64,000 nt of DNA. Source: Margaritispora aquatica (taxonomy: Eukaryota > Ascomycota > Leotiomycetes > Helotiales > Discinellaceae). The position numbers and the translations under genes were made by a program. The stretch is from assembly GCA_007644065.1 (NCBI GenBank), contig VJWN01000015.1, forward strand, positions 542,658 to 606,657. Reading direction: 5' to 3'. Positions 11,011-22,266 of this stretch are shown piece after piece; position 1 is the first letter of the stretch, and each line of letters begins with the position of its first letter. The notes under the pieces are model-generated. The model did not search any database. It had not been told where the DNA came from and saw nothing but the letters and a program-made list of their open reading frames with translations.

Positions 11011-12227
11011 GCACTCGGTGCGCGGTGGGTGCGGAGTCGCTCGTTTAGATCTCCGCTCGCTAACTGCCTGTTATGTCAATTGTCAATGAAGGAAGCGAGA
11101 TTTCCACTAGCAAGCCATAAAAGCCATCAGCAGTACATAGATATATCCAGCCTCAAAGAAAAAATGGCTTGCTTGAAGGATCCAACTTCTCAGTGATCAG
11201 GCTCTTGCTGCGTTTTTTTGATGCGAATATTCTAATGAAGCTCTTCGGGAGAACTGCTGCCGTGATCAAATCCAATGAAGCCGATTCTCGGAGATTCCTA
11301 GACATGGAGTCAATGTAATTGTCCTCGTGCATCGGGGCTTAATTTTGCGGAGTAAAAAGGCCCGTTGTCCTTCTCCTTCACTTCGCATCCTCAGAAGGGT
11401 CACTGCTTCACGGTTATTGGTAGAGGACACATCAAGTAGAGAGAAGTATGTATTTCTCAAAATGGAAGAGCAAGACAAAGAGCTAATCTCAATGCGAGTC
11501 ATGCCTACCAAACTGCGTGCCCTCTAAAAAAAATGTGTTTTTTGTTGTTTTTACTCATCGTTTCGCCTCGACCACTAGCCACATCCAAATGTTAGGTGCA
11601 TTCGTTTCAAAGAGTACGAAGCGGAACATTAATTGTCCACACAAGTCAACATCCACCAGCGCTCCTATTCCCCAACCACTCCATCCTCATAAACACCACG
11701 TATCCCAGCGCCGCCATGCTAAAAGATCCCCGCCATGCCTCATGCCTCCGTACCCCTCACCCTTTGATCTCTGTTTTGAGCCTCTCAAGCAAATGCGAAC
11801 AGTATCTCTCTGAAGACGCCAGCCAAATCATGCCTGTATTGCAGAGATAACCTAAACTCCAGAGGTCGCTCGTGTGAGCGAGCCCTTCCAAACGCCATGT
11901 AATGTCGCCCATCCAGTCGTGATATCAGATTCGAGTCGCTGAACTTTTTGCTGTCCGCTACTACTCATCTGACCAGAGAGGCATCATAAAATCCGAAATA
12001 ATATAAAGAAAGTCGTATGGTACAAGCTCGAAAGCCAGCCGCCAAGCAAAACATAACCATGGCCTAATGCGAGCCAGGCTGACCCAAGAGGGCAATCCTG
12101 AAATGAATAAGTGGGCAAAGCTAAGAGTCCATCGGCGGCTACTCTCGAACCAATGTAAAGGGAAGGCGAGAAAATAATATGTACAAGATCAAATAACAAC
12201 CTGCGCCGCCTGTTATTTTCGTCGAGG

Positions 12228-13944
12228 CTAAGGAGCAGGTGAGGTTGGCCCACGGCCACCCCGCTGTCCTTCATAGCCATTTTGTCGAGGTCCTTGGTTG
12301 CCACCACCACGTCTACTATTCTGTCCATAGCCACCACCTCGAGTCGGCCCTTGGCCTTGGCCCTGTCGTTGATTTCCTGGCTCTCTAGGAGCTCGGGTAG
12401 TATTTGGGCCACTCTGACGTCCTCCGCCATAGTTGCCAGAGCCGCCTCGAGCATTGCCGGTCTGCTCCCGTGGATGGTGGTCACGATTGGAGGAATCACG
12501 TGGAGCGCTTTCCCGAGGAGTTGTCTGTTGGGTGGTCTGGAAGTTAGAAACAGGGCGAGGAATACTCTCGGGCGAGTCATAAACGTAGAGATTTTTATCA
12601 ATATTTGAAGGAATAGCCTTGATTTCAGTTCCCAGGTCACGCTCGATATTGTACAGATTAAATCGATCATCCCAGTTTATGAGATTGATCGCAAGACCAA
12701 GATGTCCAAATCGTCCGGAGCGACCAATGCGATGGAGGTAAGTTTCGGCGTTTTTCGGGAAATCGAAATTGATCACAACGTTGACAGCCTGAATGTCAAT
12801 ACCACGGGTGAGAAGATCAGAGCATACCAAATTGCGGCAGACACCATTACGGAAATCGTGGAAGACCCGGTTACGGTTGTTTTGTAGCATCCGGGCGTGA
12901 CTGTAAAAGCAGGAATATCCAAGTTCGGTGATCTTCTTAGCCAGAAGCTCAACACGATTGGTTGAGTTGCAAAATATGATAGATTGGTTAATCTGGAGTT
13001 TCGAGAATAGAGTGTTCAGACAGTGGACCTTTTGTTTTTCGTCAACGAATGCATAATATTGGGTGATACCGCGTAGAGTGAGTTCGTCCATAAGATTGAT
13101 TTCATATGGATCTGTCATGTTTTTGTCTGAGAAAGTCTTGACGGTGATAGGGAAGGTTGCGCTGAAAAGCATGACTTGGCGGTCCTTGGGGTGGAACTTG
13201 AGCAGTTGCTCAATAACGGGGGTAAATTCGGGTGAGAGTAGTTTGTCGGCTTCGTCCATGATGAAGGTCGGGCATTCACTTAGGTCTGCCACGCCTTTCC
13301 CTGCCAGGTCAAGAATTCTTCCTGGTGTACCAACTATGACATGAACGGGTTCTGAGAGACGCACGATATCGTCTCGCAGTAGAGTACCACCAGTTGTGAC
13401 CATGACATTTATACCAAGATTCTTGCCCAGAGTTTTGCACACCTGAGAGGTTTGCATGGCCAGTTCTCGAGTGGGCACTAAAATTAAGGCTTGGACTTTG
13501 TCGTTTTTAGGATTAATTCGTTGTAAAGCTGGGATGACGAAAGCAGCAGTCTTTCCGGTACCGTTCTTTGCTCGAGCCAGAATGTCGCGGCCAGTAAGAG
13601 CAACCGGAATTGATTCCTCCTGAATAGGTGAAGGTTTTTCGAAACCAGCCTCGAATATGCCCATCAGCAATTCCCTCTTGAGATTGAATTCCTCGAACTC
13701 GAGGCCCTTTGTTGCAGTAACATCCTATGCCGCCAATTAGAGCTGCTAATATAGTCGGAATTGCCAATTACCTCGGTTTGGTGCCGCGTATCTTTCGCTG
13801 GAACTTTCAGCCCCTTCTTCCAATCGTCTGTGTTTGGTAATTCCTCATCGCTGCTATTTGTTAATCCATATTTCTGTACAAACATATATCTGACACCCAC
13901 CTGAGTTTCGCAGATTCGAGCTGCTTCGATAATTTGTCTGCCAT
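12228..13944 (-). CDS. DHH1: DEAD-box RNA helicase Dhh1 (DDX6 family)
   Basis: Three exons (13944-13901, 13853-13772, 13724-12228) encode 540 residues. Dhh1 is a cytoplasmic ATP-dependent RNA helicase that promotes decapping and translational repression with Pat1, Lsm1-7 and Ccr4-Not, and it concentrates in P-bodies. The N-terminal block [20 protein letters not shown] carries the Q motif. Then come motif I (AKNGTGKT), Ia (PTRELAMQ), TPGR, DEAD, SAT, the C-terminal TRGIDIQ and [10 protein letters not shown]. The last 100 or so residues are Gln/Asn/Pro then Gly/Arg-rich with several RGG-like repeats, a low-complexity tail typical of P-body proteins in filamentous fungi. The start is fixed by the first exon [14 protein letters not shown], since only this splicing links it to the conserved EWKKGL-like and DVTATKG segments. 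All introns are canonical. Confidence 0.96.
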
Positions 13945-14743
13945 TTGTGTGGTTTTTGCCTTGGTGATAATTTGTGTGGTTGGGAGCTATGCGCAAGATG
14001 TTAGGGGGTGACGTTTTGTTGATCAAGGTAGTGTAAAGAAGCGCAGAACGAGGTATTCGCTATCGGCAGAAGATTTGCGCAGGTATCATGAAGTCGTAGA
14101 GAGTTCGCAGAGCAGATGTACTGTGTCTTGCGGTTTGACGCAAAGCCGTGGTTCTCGAGTGGAGGGGCAGAATGTAGTGGAAGGACGAGGTTCTTGTTGA
14201 TTTAGCGTCGTCGCCTTAGCTTTACTGACTTGTTGCTTGATACAGTCTTTTTCGCGTAGTTCGAATTGGTTATCAAAGGTTGAGAGATCGTAATTCCTTG
14301 TGGATGAATTGTGTTCCAGTTTGTTTGTGTAAAATCTTCACGTTGAGGTTAGAACCGTTGATGGGCTTCAAGAGCTTTGGATTGGAGCTTTAGCGAATTG
14401 GGCTAGCCAGCAAGGCTGACGATCATCACATGACACTTATTTCGTCAGGAATTCAGGGTTCCTCAAGAGATTGAATTTGGACTGTGGATGGAATGTTTTA
14501 TTCATCAGAAAAGTGAACACATCACTCGCAAATATAATGATCCAGTTGAACAAAGCTGAGCGCAGCTGGGTCATAGTTTCATAGATTCAGCATAAAGCCT
14601 AGTACTGGGGACTGGTAAATTATCACCAGGACATCTCCAATTTCTCCTTTCTCAAAAACACAATTCCATATCCAAGGTACGTTTAACCTGTCTTATCATT
14701 ACCCTACTGTTCGTTCAAACGCCTGTAACCTTCTCGATGTATC
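13945..14743. promoter_or_regulatory. DHH1 promoter/5' UTR and PRI1 downstream region
   Basis: Both flanking genes lie on the minus strand, so the left part carries the DHH1 leader and promoter and the right part the PRI1 3' UTR. No specific element recognised. Confidence 0.4.
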
Positions 14744-16498
14744 TCAAAACTCCATAGAATCGCCGTTCTCCTCCCGCTCCCGCTTAACCTTGACCTCTTT
14801 CTCATCTCTCATTAAAGACAACACAAAAGATCTAAAATACTCCACATAAGGCTTAAGGCTAGTTTTCTCCCAGTCCTGTGTTGTCTTTCCCTCCTTTTCT
14901 TCTTCTTCTGGTGCTGTCCATTCGTCGATCTCTCGTAACAGATCTGTCACTGTTGGAACATCGAGCGGATCAAAAGTTTCGCAATGTTTTGTGTTGATTG
15001 GAACACACACTCTTCCAGTGCCCGGATGGATAACAAAAGGACTCTTGAGCAAATGGTTCAAGTGCTTGCTAACCTCGATATCCAGCCGAGGGTATGTGTA
15101 CTCGAGAACGATGTCCTGTTTTGCGTCTCGAAGTGCTTTAGCATCTAAACCTTTGCTCGCTCCTGTCTTGGCAAGAGCGTCAATATCCGCCCACTTGGAT
15201 GTTGAAGCTCGACCTGGAGCTGAACTCCATTTTTTTCTTAATGCCTCGTTTAAGGTCTTGTCTGGAAGAAGTTGAAGTAGACGGTCGAATTTCTCATCTG
15301 TTTCCCAAGGATCTTGATCCCTTAGGATGTCAGATTGGAAATGCCCTTTCAAGATGTCAAGACTCCGCCTATTTAGAGTCAGTGTTATACAGTTAATTCT
15401 CAGCACAATACTTACGCAACATGAGAATGAAGTGGCCTCTTGACATTCACTCTTTTCCCACTTTGTGCTCCTCCCTTTATGACTTCCAAATACCCAGCAA
15501 TCGACCTCCTCTTCTGGTCATCCATTTGCCTTGCTTTCTTATCACAAACCCATGCGTGAGCACCTCTACGTCCAGAGTATACCCACAGGATATGTTGAAA
15601 CCCGAAATCCTCCCTCAATGCGACATCGATGACCTTGATCGCCATTGTGATAAATTGCCAACACTTATTACATATATTGGCCTTGTCACAACATGTCCGA
15701 ATGTCATCGTAATCTGTCAAATCAATATCGAAACACAGCTCCTTGGCAATAGGCTTGAAAGCAGATGATTTTCGTAGTGTCTTACGGTCCCTTGGATTTG
15801 TACTGTACACCGGCCCAATCTCGAATCTGGAAGGATTGAGACGTAAAACATCTTTGCGTAGACTATTTCGATTTAGTCAAGTCCACAATAACGCACATAA
15901 TGGCACTTACAGATCTGAGGTCGGAAATGCCTGGTATCTCAAATATGCATCATTTTGTAGAGTAAATGCAAATTCTCGGTGCCCAAAGTCTGTTGAGGGG
16001 GTTGGCGAATGATTAAGCCATTGAAATAGGTATCTCCAGGGGAATAATCGTGAATAGAATGCCTTCATTACTTGAGGGTCCGATGCTCGAGCGGATGGCC
16101 CAATATGACTAGAGAATCAGACTTGATCCGCTCAGATGAATTCGATACACTTACATTGGCGAAGTGGGTGGTTCTGGGGATCCTTTGGCTTTCACTGGAG
16201 CTGAACTTGGAAATTCTTCGTCTGAGTCCATGTCTGCGAAGAGATCCTCCAACTTGACCTCCAAGTTATCCTGGACTTTCGCCGACTGTTCTGATACTTT
16301 TTCTATTTTTACTTCAACATCTGCCATAGTCATATCCTCCGTGGAGGATTCGGTCCATTGGCTTTCTCCATTCTGTGTTTCGCTCATCGCAGCAGCGGTT
16401 GTTCCACTAAGTTGGCTTTCAACATTACTTCCAGTATCGACCACCACTATCTCTTGCTCAGCTGCAGACGCCTCATCTGGCGATGTAGAATGGGGCAT
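14744..16498 (-). CDS. PRI1: DNA primase small (catalytic) subunit
   Basis: Four exons (16498-16155, 16108-15911, 15862-15416, 15368-14744) give 537 residues. This subunit makes the RNA part of primers in the DNA polymerase alpha-primase complex during nuclear replication. The core starts at QVMKAFYSRLFPWRYLF. Metal-binding acidic residues sit in CFDIDLTDYDD, followed by the Cys-rich zinc site (RTCCDKANICNKC) and the nucleotide-binding signature YSGRRGAHAW. The C-terminal half contains the helical DIEVSKHLNHLLKSPFVIHP block usual for the family. About 110 residues before the core are acidic and low-complexity; I keep the first ATG at 16498 because the frame is open and spliced without a closer start after intron 1. 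The HAW in the signature replaces the HCW of yeast and animals. Confidence 0.95.
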
Positions 16499-17464
16499 AT
16501 TGACAGTGGTATTGCAGTATGTTTCGATTTTTGTTGTTCTGTATGCTTTTCCGGTACGTTAACAGACGCGATGCTGGTTCGACGCGACGGACATAAAGTG
16601 GTTTCGCGTTTGTGGCCCAGATAGGCTTAGACTATTTTGAGCCCCACAGAAACCTGGCTCACAATGCTCTTCATGTTCAACCAACATCAAACCTCTCGAA
16701 TTTTCCTCGGATCAGGTTTGAAATCCGGCGCTACAAACCAAAGTTCTAGTCATTCATGAGCTCTATTACTTGGACCTCAACAGCCTTTGATTCGGGGGTC
16801 TGGTTTATACATAATTGTGTTTACAAACCGGAATACCTCATCTTTGGATGGTGGGTAGTTGTCAAATGGTGCTACATCTAGACCTCTTCCGAAGATCGTG
16901 AACGGGGATAGTTGTCGCTCTTGAATCATGGTAAGACGAAGACTGCAACATCATTTATATTTGATCCTCTAGCTTTGTATCCTGGGTGATAATTCTATTG
17001 TTGTGAGCATCCTTAGTCAGCTGTCGATATTGCACAATCAAAGTCACGAATCCGTTAAAAACGACCACGTTCAGTTATTCGTCACATCGTACTAACAATA
17101 AATTATTATGTTTTCTACTAAGCTAGCGTCCTTAACTATACTCTAGTGTGTATAGAGGTCGTATTTAGTGATTTACCAGTACCACGTTAGCTTCCATTTC
17201 TACACTCAATGAACATAATAGATCATAATAGAGTAGTAATTACATAATATTCCATGCACTATGAGTTTGTTTCTTCTGATCTTTTGATTTGTTTTCGCAG
17301 CTTGTTTCCTGTATTGTGATCCGCAACCATACGTCATAGGTCAAGCGAGGATGGGTGGTGGGGTCGTAAAGTGTAGAGCACCGTGAACAGCAATTCAAAC
17401 ACTGCTGCTTCATATCACTGCAACATCCTAAAGGAGCCAAATATATTGATAACAGTCTTTCAAA
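16499..17464. promoter_or_regulatory. Intergenic, divergent PRI1 and glycine-zipper gene promoters
   Basis: The starts at 16498 (minus) and 17465 (plus) face away from each other, so promoters for both lie here. The segment near 17085-17240 is AT-rich. I saw no recognisable cell-cycle box that I would defend. Confidence 0.4.
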
Positions 17465-18086
17465 ATGGGCAAAGCTACCAACGAAGAAGAAAAACGCAAG
17501 TTGGCAAAGGAGATGTCCGGGGAAAAGGACGATACACCAATCAGCAGCAAGGACAAAGTCATTGCAGAAATCACGCAGCGCATAGAAGCCGCCAAAGAAG
17601 CCCAGGAGAAGAGTGTAGAGTTTCGGAAACGAGCTGAGGAAGCAACGGACCCAGAGCAAAAACAGTATGAGCTAGAGGAGGCTTTCAAATTGGAGAAGAA
17701 CGCTGTGAAAGAACTCAAGATTGTACAGAGGCTCCAGAGCGGTGTCTGGCAGGGAGGAGCTTCGGGAGCAGGAATTGGAGCCGGTGTAGGGCTCGGACTT
17801 GGGACTGTTGTCGGGAGTGTAGTTGGAGGGGTTGTATCCATACCAACGACGGGGTTGGGACTTTTAGCTGGGGTGAGTTGTGTTCCTGATGAATTTTCGA
17901 AATTGCCGAATGCCCAGGCATTTCGTTTCACTTTTAGGACTAGACTTTCCTCATCCTGAGATAAGAGGCTAACTCATTTAGGCTGCAACAGGTGCTATAC
18001 ATGGGCCTTGGGTAACGATTCCTGGGATGGGGAAAGATGACGACGGGCCGGAGGCTGAAGAGGCTCCGGAAGCAGCAAAGACCTAA
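17465..18086 (+). CDS. Glycine-zipper protein with coiled-coil N-terminus, unknown function
   Basis: Two exons (17465-17872 and 17982-18086, 109-nt intron) give 170 residues. The first 95 residues are charged and helical (heptad-like KVIAEITQRIEAAKEAQEKS and FKLEKNAVKELKIVQRLQ). Then comes a 40-residue Gly/Val/Ala run with GxxxG spacing (GASGAGIGAGVGLGLGTVVG). Such glycine zippers can insert in membranes or self-associate. The second exon adds ATGAIHGPWVTIPGM and an acidic tail. I know of similar uncharacterised fungal proteins but no function. There is no N-terminal signal peptide. The unspliced frame would run into a short unrelated tail ending at 17959; the spliced one continues the small-residue pattern, which favours it. 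Confidence 0.75.
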
Positions 18087-20510
18087 ATTGGATATCCAAA
18101 CTTGAAATTCATCTGCTCAAGTTCTTGCACTCGCAATTTTCCTTCATCCAAATCTTCCGAAAGACGACACATTGAAAAATGTCAATACACCTAATTCATA
18201 CATCTTTGGTCCTTGCCACATGGAGGGACAGACATTTCTCGGCTCATAGCACAGCTACCATAGGCCCGGTCAGTGGATAATAAATCCAACAGCAGGAGGG
18301 ACAGAAAACGATAGGTAGCAGCATCAATTTTCTACAGGCATATCTTGTATAGAAACATCTCCGTCGTGCGGGAATAATTCATATCAAATTATCACTTCAT
18401 GATCGCAAGACATTCGGGATGAACTTGCATATAGTGATTCATTGATGTTAGACTGACACGAAAAATCTACCTACCAGACTATTATAACACCATCCTGGCA
18501 AGAAGAAGCTCTTGCTTCCTATGTCCGTACATTCAGTGAGACCAGAAAACTTCCTTACTACTCTAGAAACCTAGGAAGACAATCACACGAGGGCAGGAAA
18601 CTAGAAAACTACATACCTCACAATACATTAAGCCCCGTTTATTCTTTTTCGTATCCTTCATATGATATAACAGAGACAAGAATCGCACATGTTAAAAAAA
18701 GCACAAATTAACTCACTCTGACGCTACTACTAAGTCTCACAACACCCAAAACTATGCTTCAACAAACTCCTGTACACTGTACATTGCATGCGCCTCATCA
18801 CTTCCAAGGACCATAGGTCTGAGTTTCTATCCCCAACATGTTGTGATATCCAAATAGTCCCAAACAAGACCGGCGACAGCAACCCATTTCATGTGCTACG
18901 ATCCCTAATTCAAAATCTCAGAAGCAAACAAGATTCTCCTCCTTCCCTCATGTCTCCATTACTTCGAACAAAACACACCAACACCATAAAAATTCGACGA
19001 CTAGCACCACCACAACTCCATTCGGCTCGGCACAACTCGGCACGACTCGGTTCGCTTAGCTGAGCTCAGGGGCCTCACATCATCACCTCATCCATTCCCA
19101 CATCACTTCCTCACTACCTCATCATGGATGGCATCATCCGAGCACAAAACAACTTACGGCACGGCACGGAGAAGGACAGAAAGAGGACATCCATTTTTTC
19201 AACTGGCATGCATGCATCTATGCCTGCCGAAAGCCACCATCACCACAAACGCAATCACCACCAATACCGCCACCATCCAACGAGTCAGGCATCTCCAATC
19301 GCATTCGCAATTACAACTAAGACACCCGAGTGAAAACGACACACCACGCGATTCCACCAGCACAGTAAAGTACCTCGGTATGTCGCCCTCCGCTACATGG
19401 AATTCCATGCCACTACATCGAATTCTGATGGCGAGGAGGATGAACACACTATACTACTAGTATCTGCCGTGGTGGGTTGAAATATTTCGTCTCATCCTCC
19501 TCGTCCCATTACCGTCTCAAGTCCAACTTTCCCATCCTTCCCATCCCATTCCAGCTCAAGAAAACCCCACACCCTATTAATATTCAAGACATAATCAAAG
19601 CTTAGCACCTGAAGCGACGCAACAGAACGCAAAACAGAACAGAACACAACTGAACAACCGTTGTCCCGTCCCAACTCCCAGCTCGTACCGACAGAACCGC
19701 ACCAAACGCCACTGAGCGTGCTTTGAACACAGCGGACGTTTCTGTTTCCCCGCCACTTCCTCCACCACTTCCCTCTTCTTCTAGCGGCGGAGTACACGCC
19801 TCGAAGGAGGTAGACGACGACGCAAGCAAGTACGAGTACCTCCCCTCCGTACGCAAAACCAAAGACATCGTTATTAGCACTTCGGATGTCTGGAGAACAG
19901 ACCATCACCAACTACCAGACTGAATCAGGAGTATCTGGACGGAACTTAGGATCAAGCCATCAGATGAGGCGCGACACGAAACTAGCTCTCTGCCTGCCTG
20001 TCTGCGTGCCTGCCGAGGCTTGAGTGAGAAGCCGTTATCTGTGCATATCCAAGACTGTACTAAAGAAAAGCTGGAAGTGGATTGTGTGAGACATATAACG
20101 TACATGTCTCGCTTGCAGGTGAATGACGATTGAATACCCTCCGACAACAAATTTCAGTCCTCGATATACAGATTTCCAAAGACTAGAATCGAGTCAGTAG
20201 CAAGTAGCAAGTAGCAAGCAAGAAATTGATGTGAATTGCTTCATTAATCTATTGAATATAATATAATATTTCTTTTTCGACTTATATGGGTACAGATTTC
20301 AGGATCTGCAGACCTCAACTGAGCCCCTATGATCCAAAGAGTAGGCACAAGAACAAATACATAGAATACACGCCACCCAACACCCGTCTCCAATCCTTTA
20401 TTTCATCCAAATCCAAATCCAGATCCAGATTTGTGCCACATTCCCCAATATCCAAAATGTTCATTCAATCATCACAACGCGGCAACCACCACCCAGGTGC
20501 ACCACCAATA
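18087..20510. other. Intergenic, no gene recognised
   Basis: Between the glycine-zipper gene and the Pth11-like gene stop. Short frames on both strands are His/Thr/Ser-rich or Val/Gly-rich products of simple sequence and are rejected. A-rich and CA-rich tracts are common (for example 18600-18780 and 19080-19330). Confidence 0.5.
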
Positions 20511-22266
20511 CTACCTCCTCCCATCACGGGGCCCGCCCGTTTTTGTATTCGACATGGCCGTCTTCTTGTTCCCACTCGCACTCGTATTTCGATTCAATCC
20601 ACCTCCAACACCATCAACGATGATGTTCGGCGCGCTCTGAATCCGAACCACGACCGTCCGCCGGATCTCACCACTCCCCACTGCCGCTCCGGCTTCGAGA
20701 TCATCCCCTCCCTGCCTCCTCCTCTCCCTCTCTGCCTCTACGTCCCTCAACTCACCATCACCATCACCATCCCGATCCCTCCGCAAAATATACTCCTCAC
20801 TCCCAGTATCACTCACAGCCGTCGTCTCAGACCTCGAAAGTCCATTCTTCGCATGACTGCCACCCTTTCCACCCACACCCGTATTCCCCGCAGAGATGTG
20901 ATTCCAGCTCTTCAGATGGAAATCGTTTCCTCCTCCATTTGTGCCGTGATGATTTTGCGATGTGTTCATGTTCTGCAGGGTCTGCGAGAGGGCCGTGGAG
21001 CCATTGTGACGTGAAGTGTTCCGTGTGCTGCCGGAGGAGAAGCCTGAGATATTGAGGGCGCGGAGGAGAGGGCGGATGGTGATTAGTGAGGCGGCTGTGA
21101 TGGCAACGCCAGGCTCGACGAGCGTCCAGACCATGGCTGGAGTGGCGGTAACTTTGGGTTGTGTTAGCTTTTTGGGACGAGACTTGTTTGGGGCTATAAT
21201 AGAGAAGCGAACGTACAGAGGTTGTCATCGTATGAGCCGAGGGCGATCAGGTATTTGACTCGGATGAGTGTTGCTATGCTTGCACTTTGGAAAAGTTAGT
21301 TGTGGGTTATCAGAGGTTATTGTAGTGAACGTACAAGACGCCCATGGAAAGCACGAGAGCTACAGTGACTTTCTTCTGGAATGTCATCTGGACGGACCAT
21401 ATCATCGGAATGGGAATAATGGCGTAGAGCCAATCCGTGATGACTGTCATGACAGATATCGCGTACGCAGCATTAACAAAATCCTCTCCTGGTGCACAGT
21501 GACCATCTTTGATTGTAAAGTCCCATTCTGGTAGTTTGTTAGCTAATATTCTGAAGTGTCTTCTAATGCGGTGCATTCATGGCAATGTCTGAGGAGACGG
21601 CAGCTGTTGGATGTAATGTCACATATCTTTGTTTGCCGCGTTCGAGTGATGAGATAGATGAGTATATACGTACGAAAAGCCACGGGCTGGCATTGGAAGA
21701 TGTTGAATAGAATCGTAGCAACCGACCAGATGGCCACGACGCCCATGCTGATTTTGAGAGTCCAAATATAACGCTTCAGGGTGGCTATTCGAAGAAGGAA
21801 AATGGCGATGCTAAGTTTGATGAACATCATGTTGCCAACATATGTCAAAGTAGCTAATGTTTGGTACTACAAACGCAAACCATTAGTCATGGTCTAATCA
21901 ATGGGAGGTAGATGCTAATGTGACTTACTTTTAGAGCCTCTATTTTAGGATAGTCGGCCAACGTCTCATTGTGTCTGCCCATACCATAATGCACGCCAAC
22001 CAATATGAAAGAGCAAGAGAATGTAAAGATGATCTGCAAAATGAGTTAGTTGACTTGCAGCTGGAAGGATTTAGAGTTTGCTGTAAATGGGAAATGCCAC
22101 GCACCTGTGCCACAATCATCAACCAGTCATCCCACTGGAACGTTTTTAATATGAACACCCTGACGAAGACTCGTAATAGGACAGACAAGTAGGTGAGAGC
22201 CAAAAGCACAATGCACACAACCACTAATTCGTCTCCATTGTAGTCGGTCGGATCCAAGCCTGCCAT
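20511..22266 (-). CDS. Pth11-like seven-helix rhodopsin-fold membrane protein
   Basis: Six exons (22266-22105, 22033-21929, 21866-21674, 21527-21335, 21284-21217, 21151-20511) give 453 residues. Seven hydrophobic segments can be followed: LVVVCIVLLALTYLSVLLRV, IIFTFSCSFILVGV, the YVGNMMFIKLSIAIFLLRI helix, ISMGVVAIWSVATILFNIF, DWLYAIIPIPMIWSV, VALVLSMGVFASIATLI and VWTLVEPGVAITAASLI ending TIRPLLRAL. Conserved family marks are FQWDDWLM, CQP after helix 4, the Cys in DGHCAPGEDFVNAA, and EPGVAITAA. This is the fungal rhodopsin-like domain of Pth11-type receptors, some of which sense surface or nutrient cues; no N-terminal CFEM domain is present. The 200-residue C-terminal tail is Ser/Asn/Gly-rich and likely cytoplasmic. 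Ligand unknown. Confidence 0.88.

Larger units (their letters stand above)
8287..12227. other. Gene-free 3.9 kb with simple repeats
   Basis: Lies between the LST7 start and the DHH1 stop. The open frames here (for example 8277-8942 minus, 10196-10618 plus) consist of low-complexity Pro/Thr/His/Ser or Ala/Val runs created by biased DNA and I reject them. Seen in the interval: an 11-G run at 8601-8611, a (GTAGTCAG)n repeat at 9333-9360, AAC-rich triplets near 9998-10020, CAGTAG repeats near 10302-10325, GATCA units near 10966-10987 and CGACT units near 10991-11010. A non-coding RNA is possible but nothing in the sequence demonstrates it. Confidence 0.5.

Noticed and set aside
20286..21014. 242-codon plus-strand frame
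   Set aside because: Antisense to the last exon of the Pth11-like gene, whose coding sense and splice pattern are clear.
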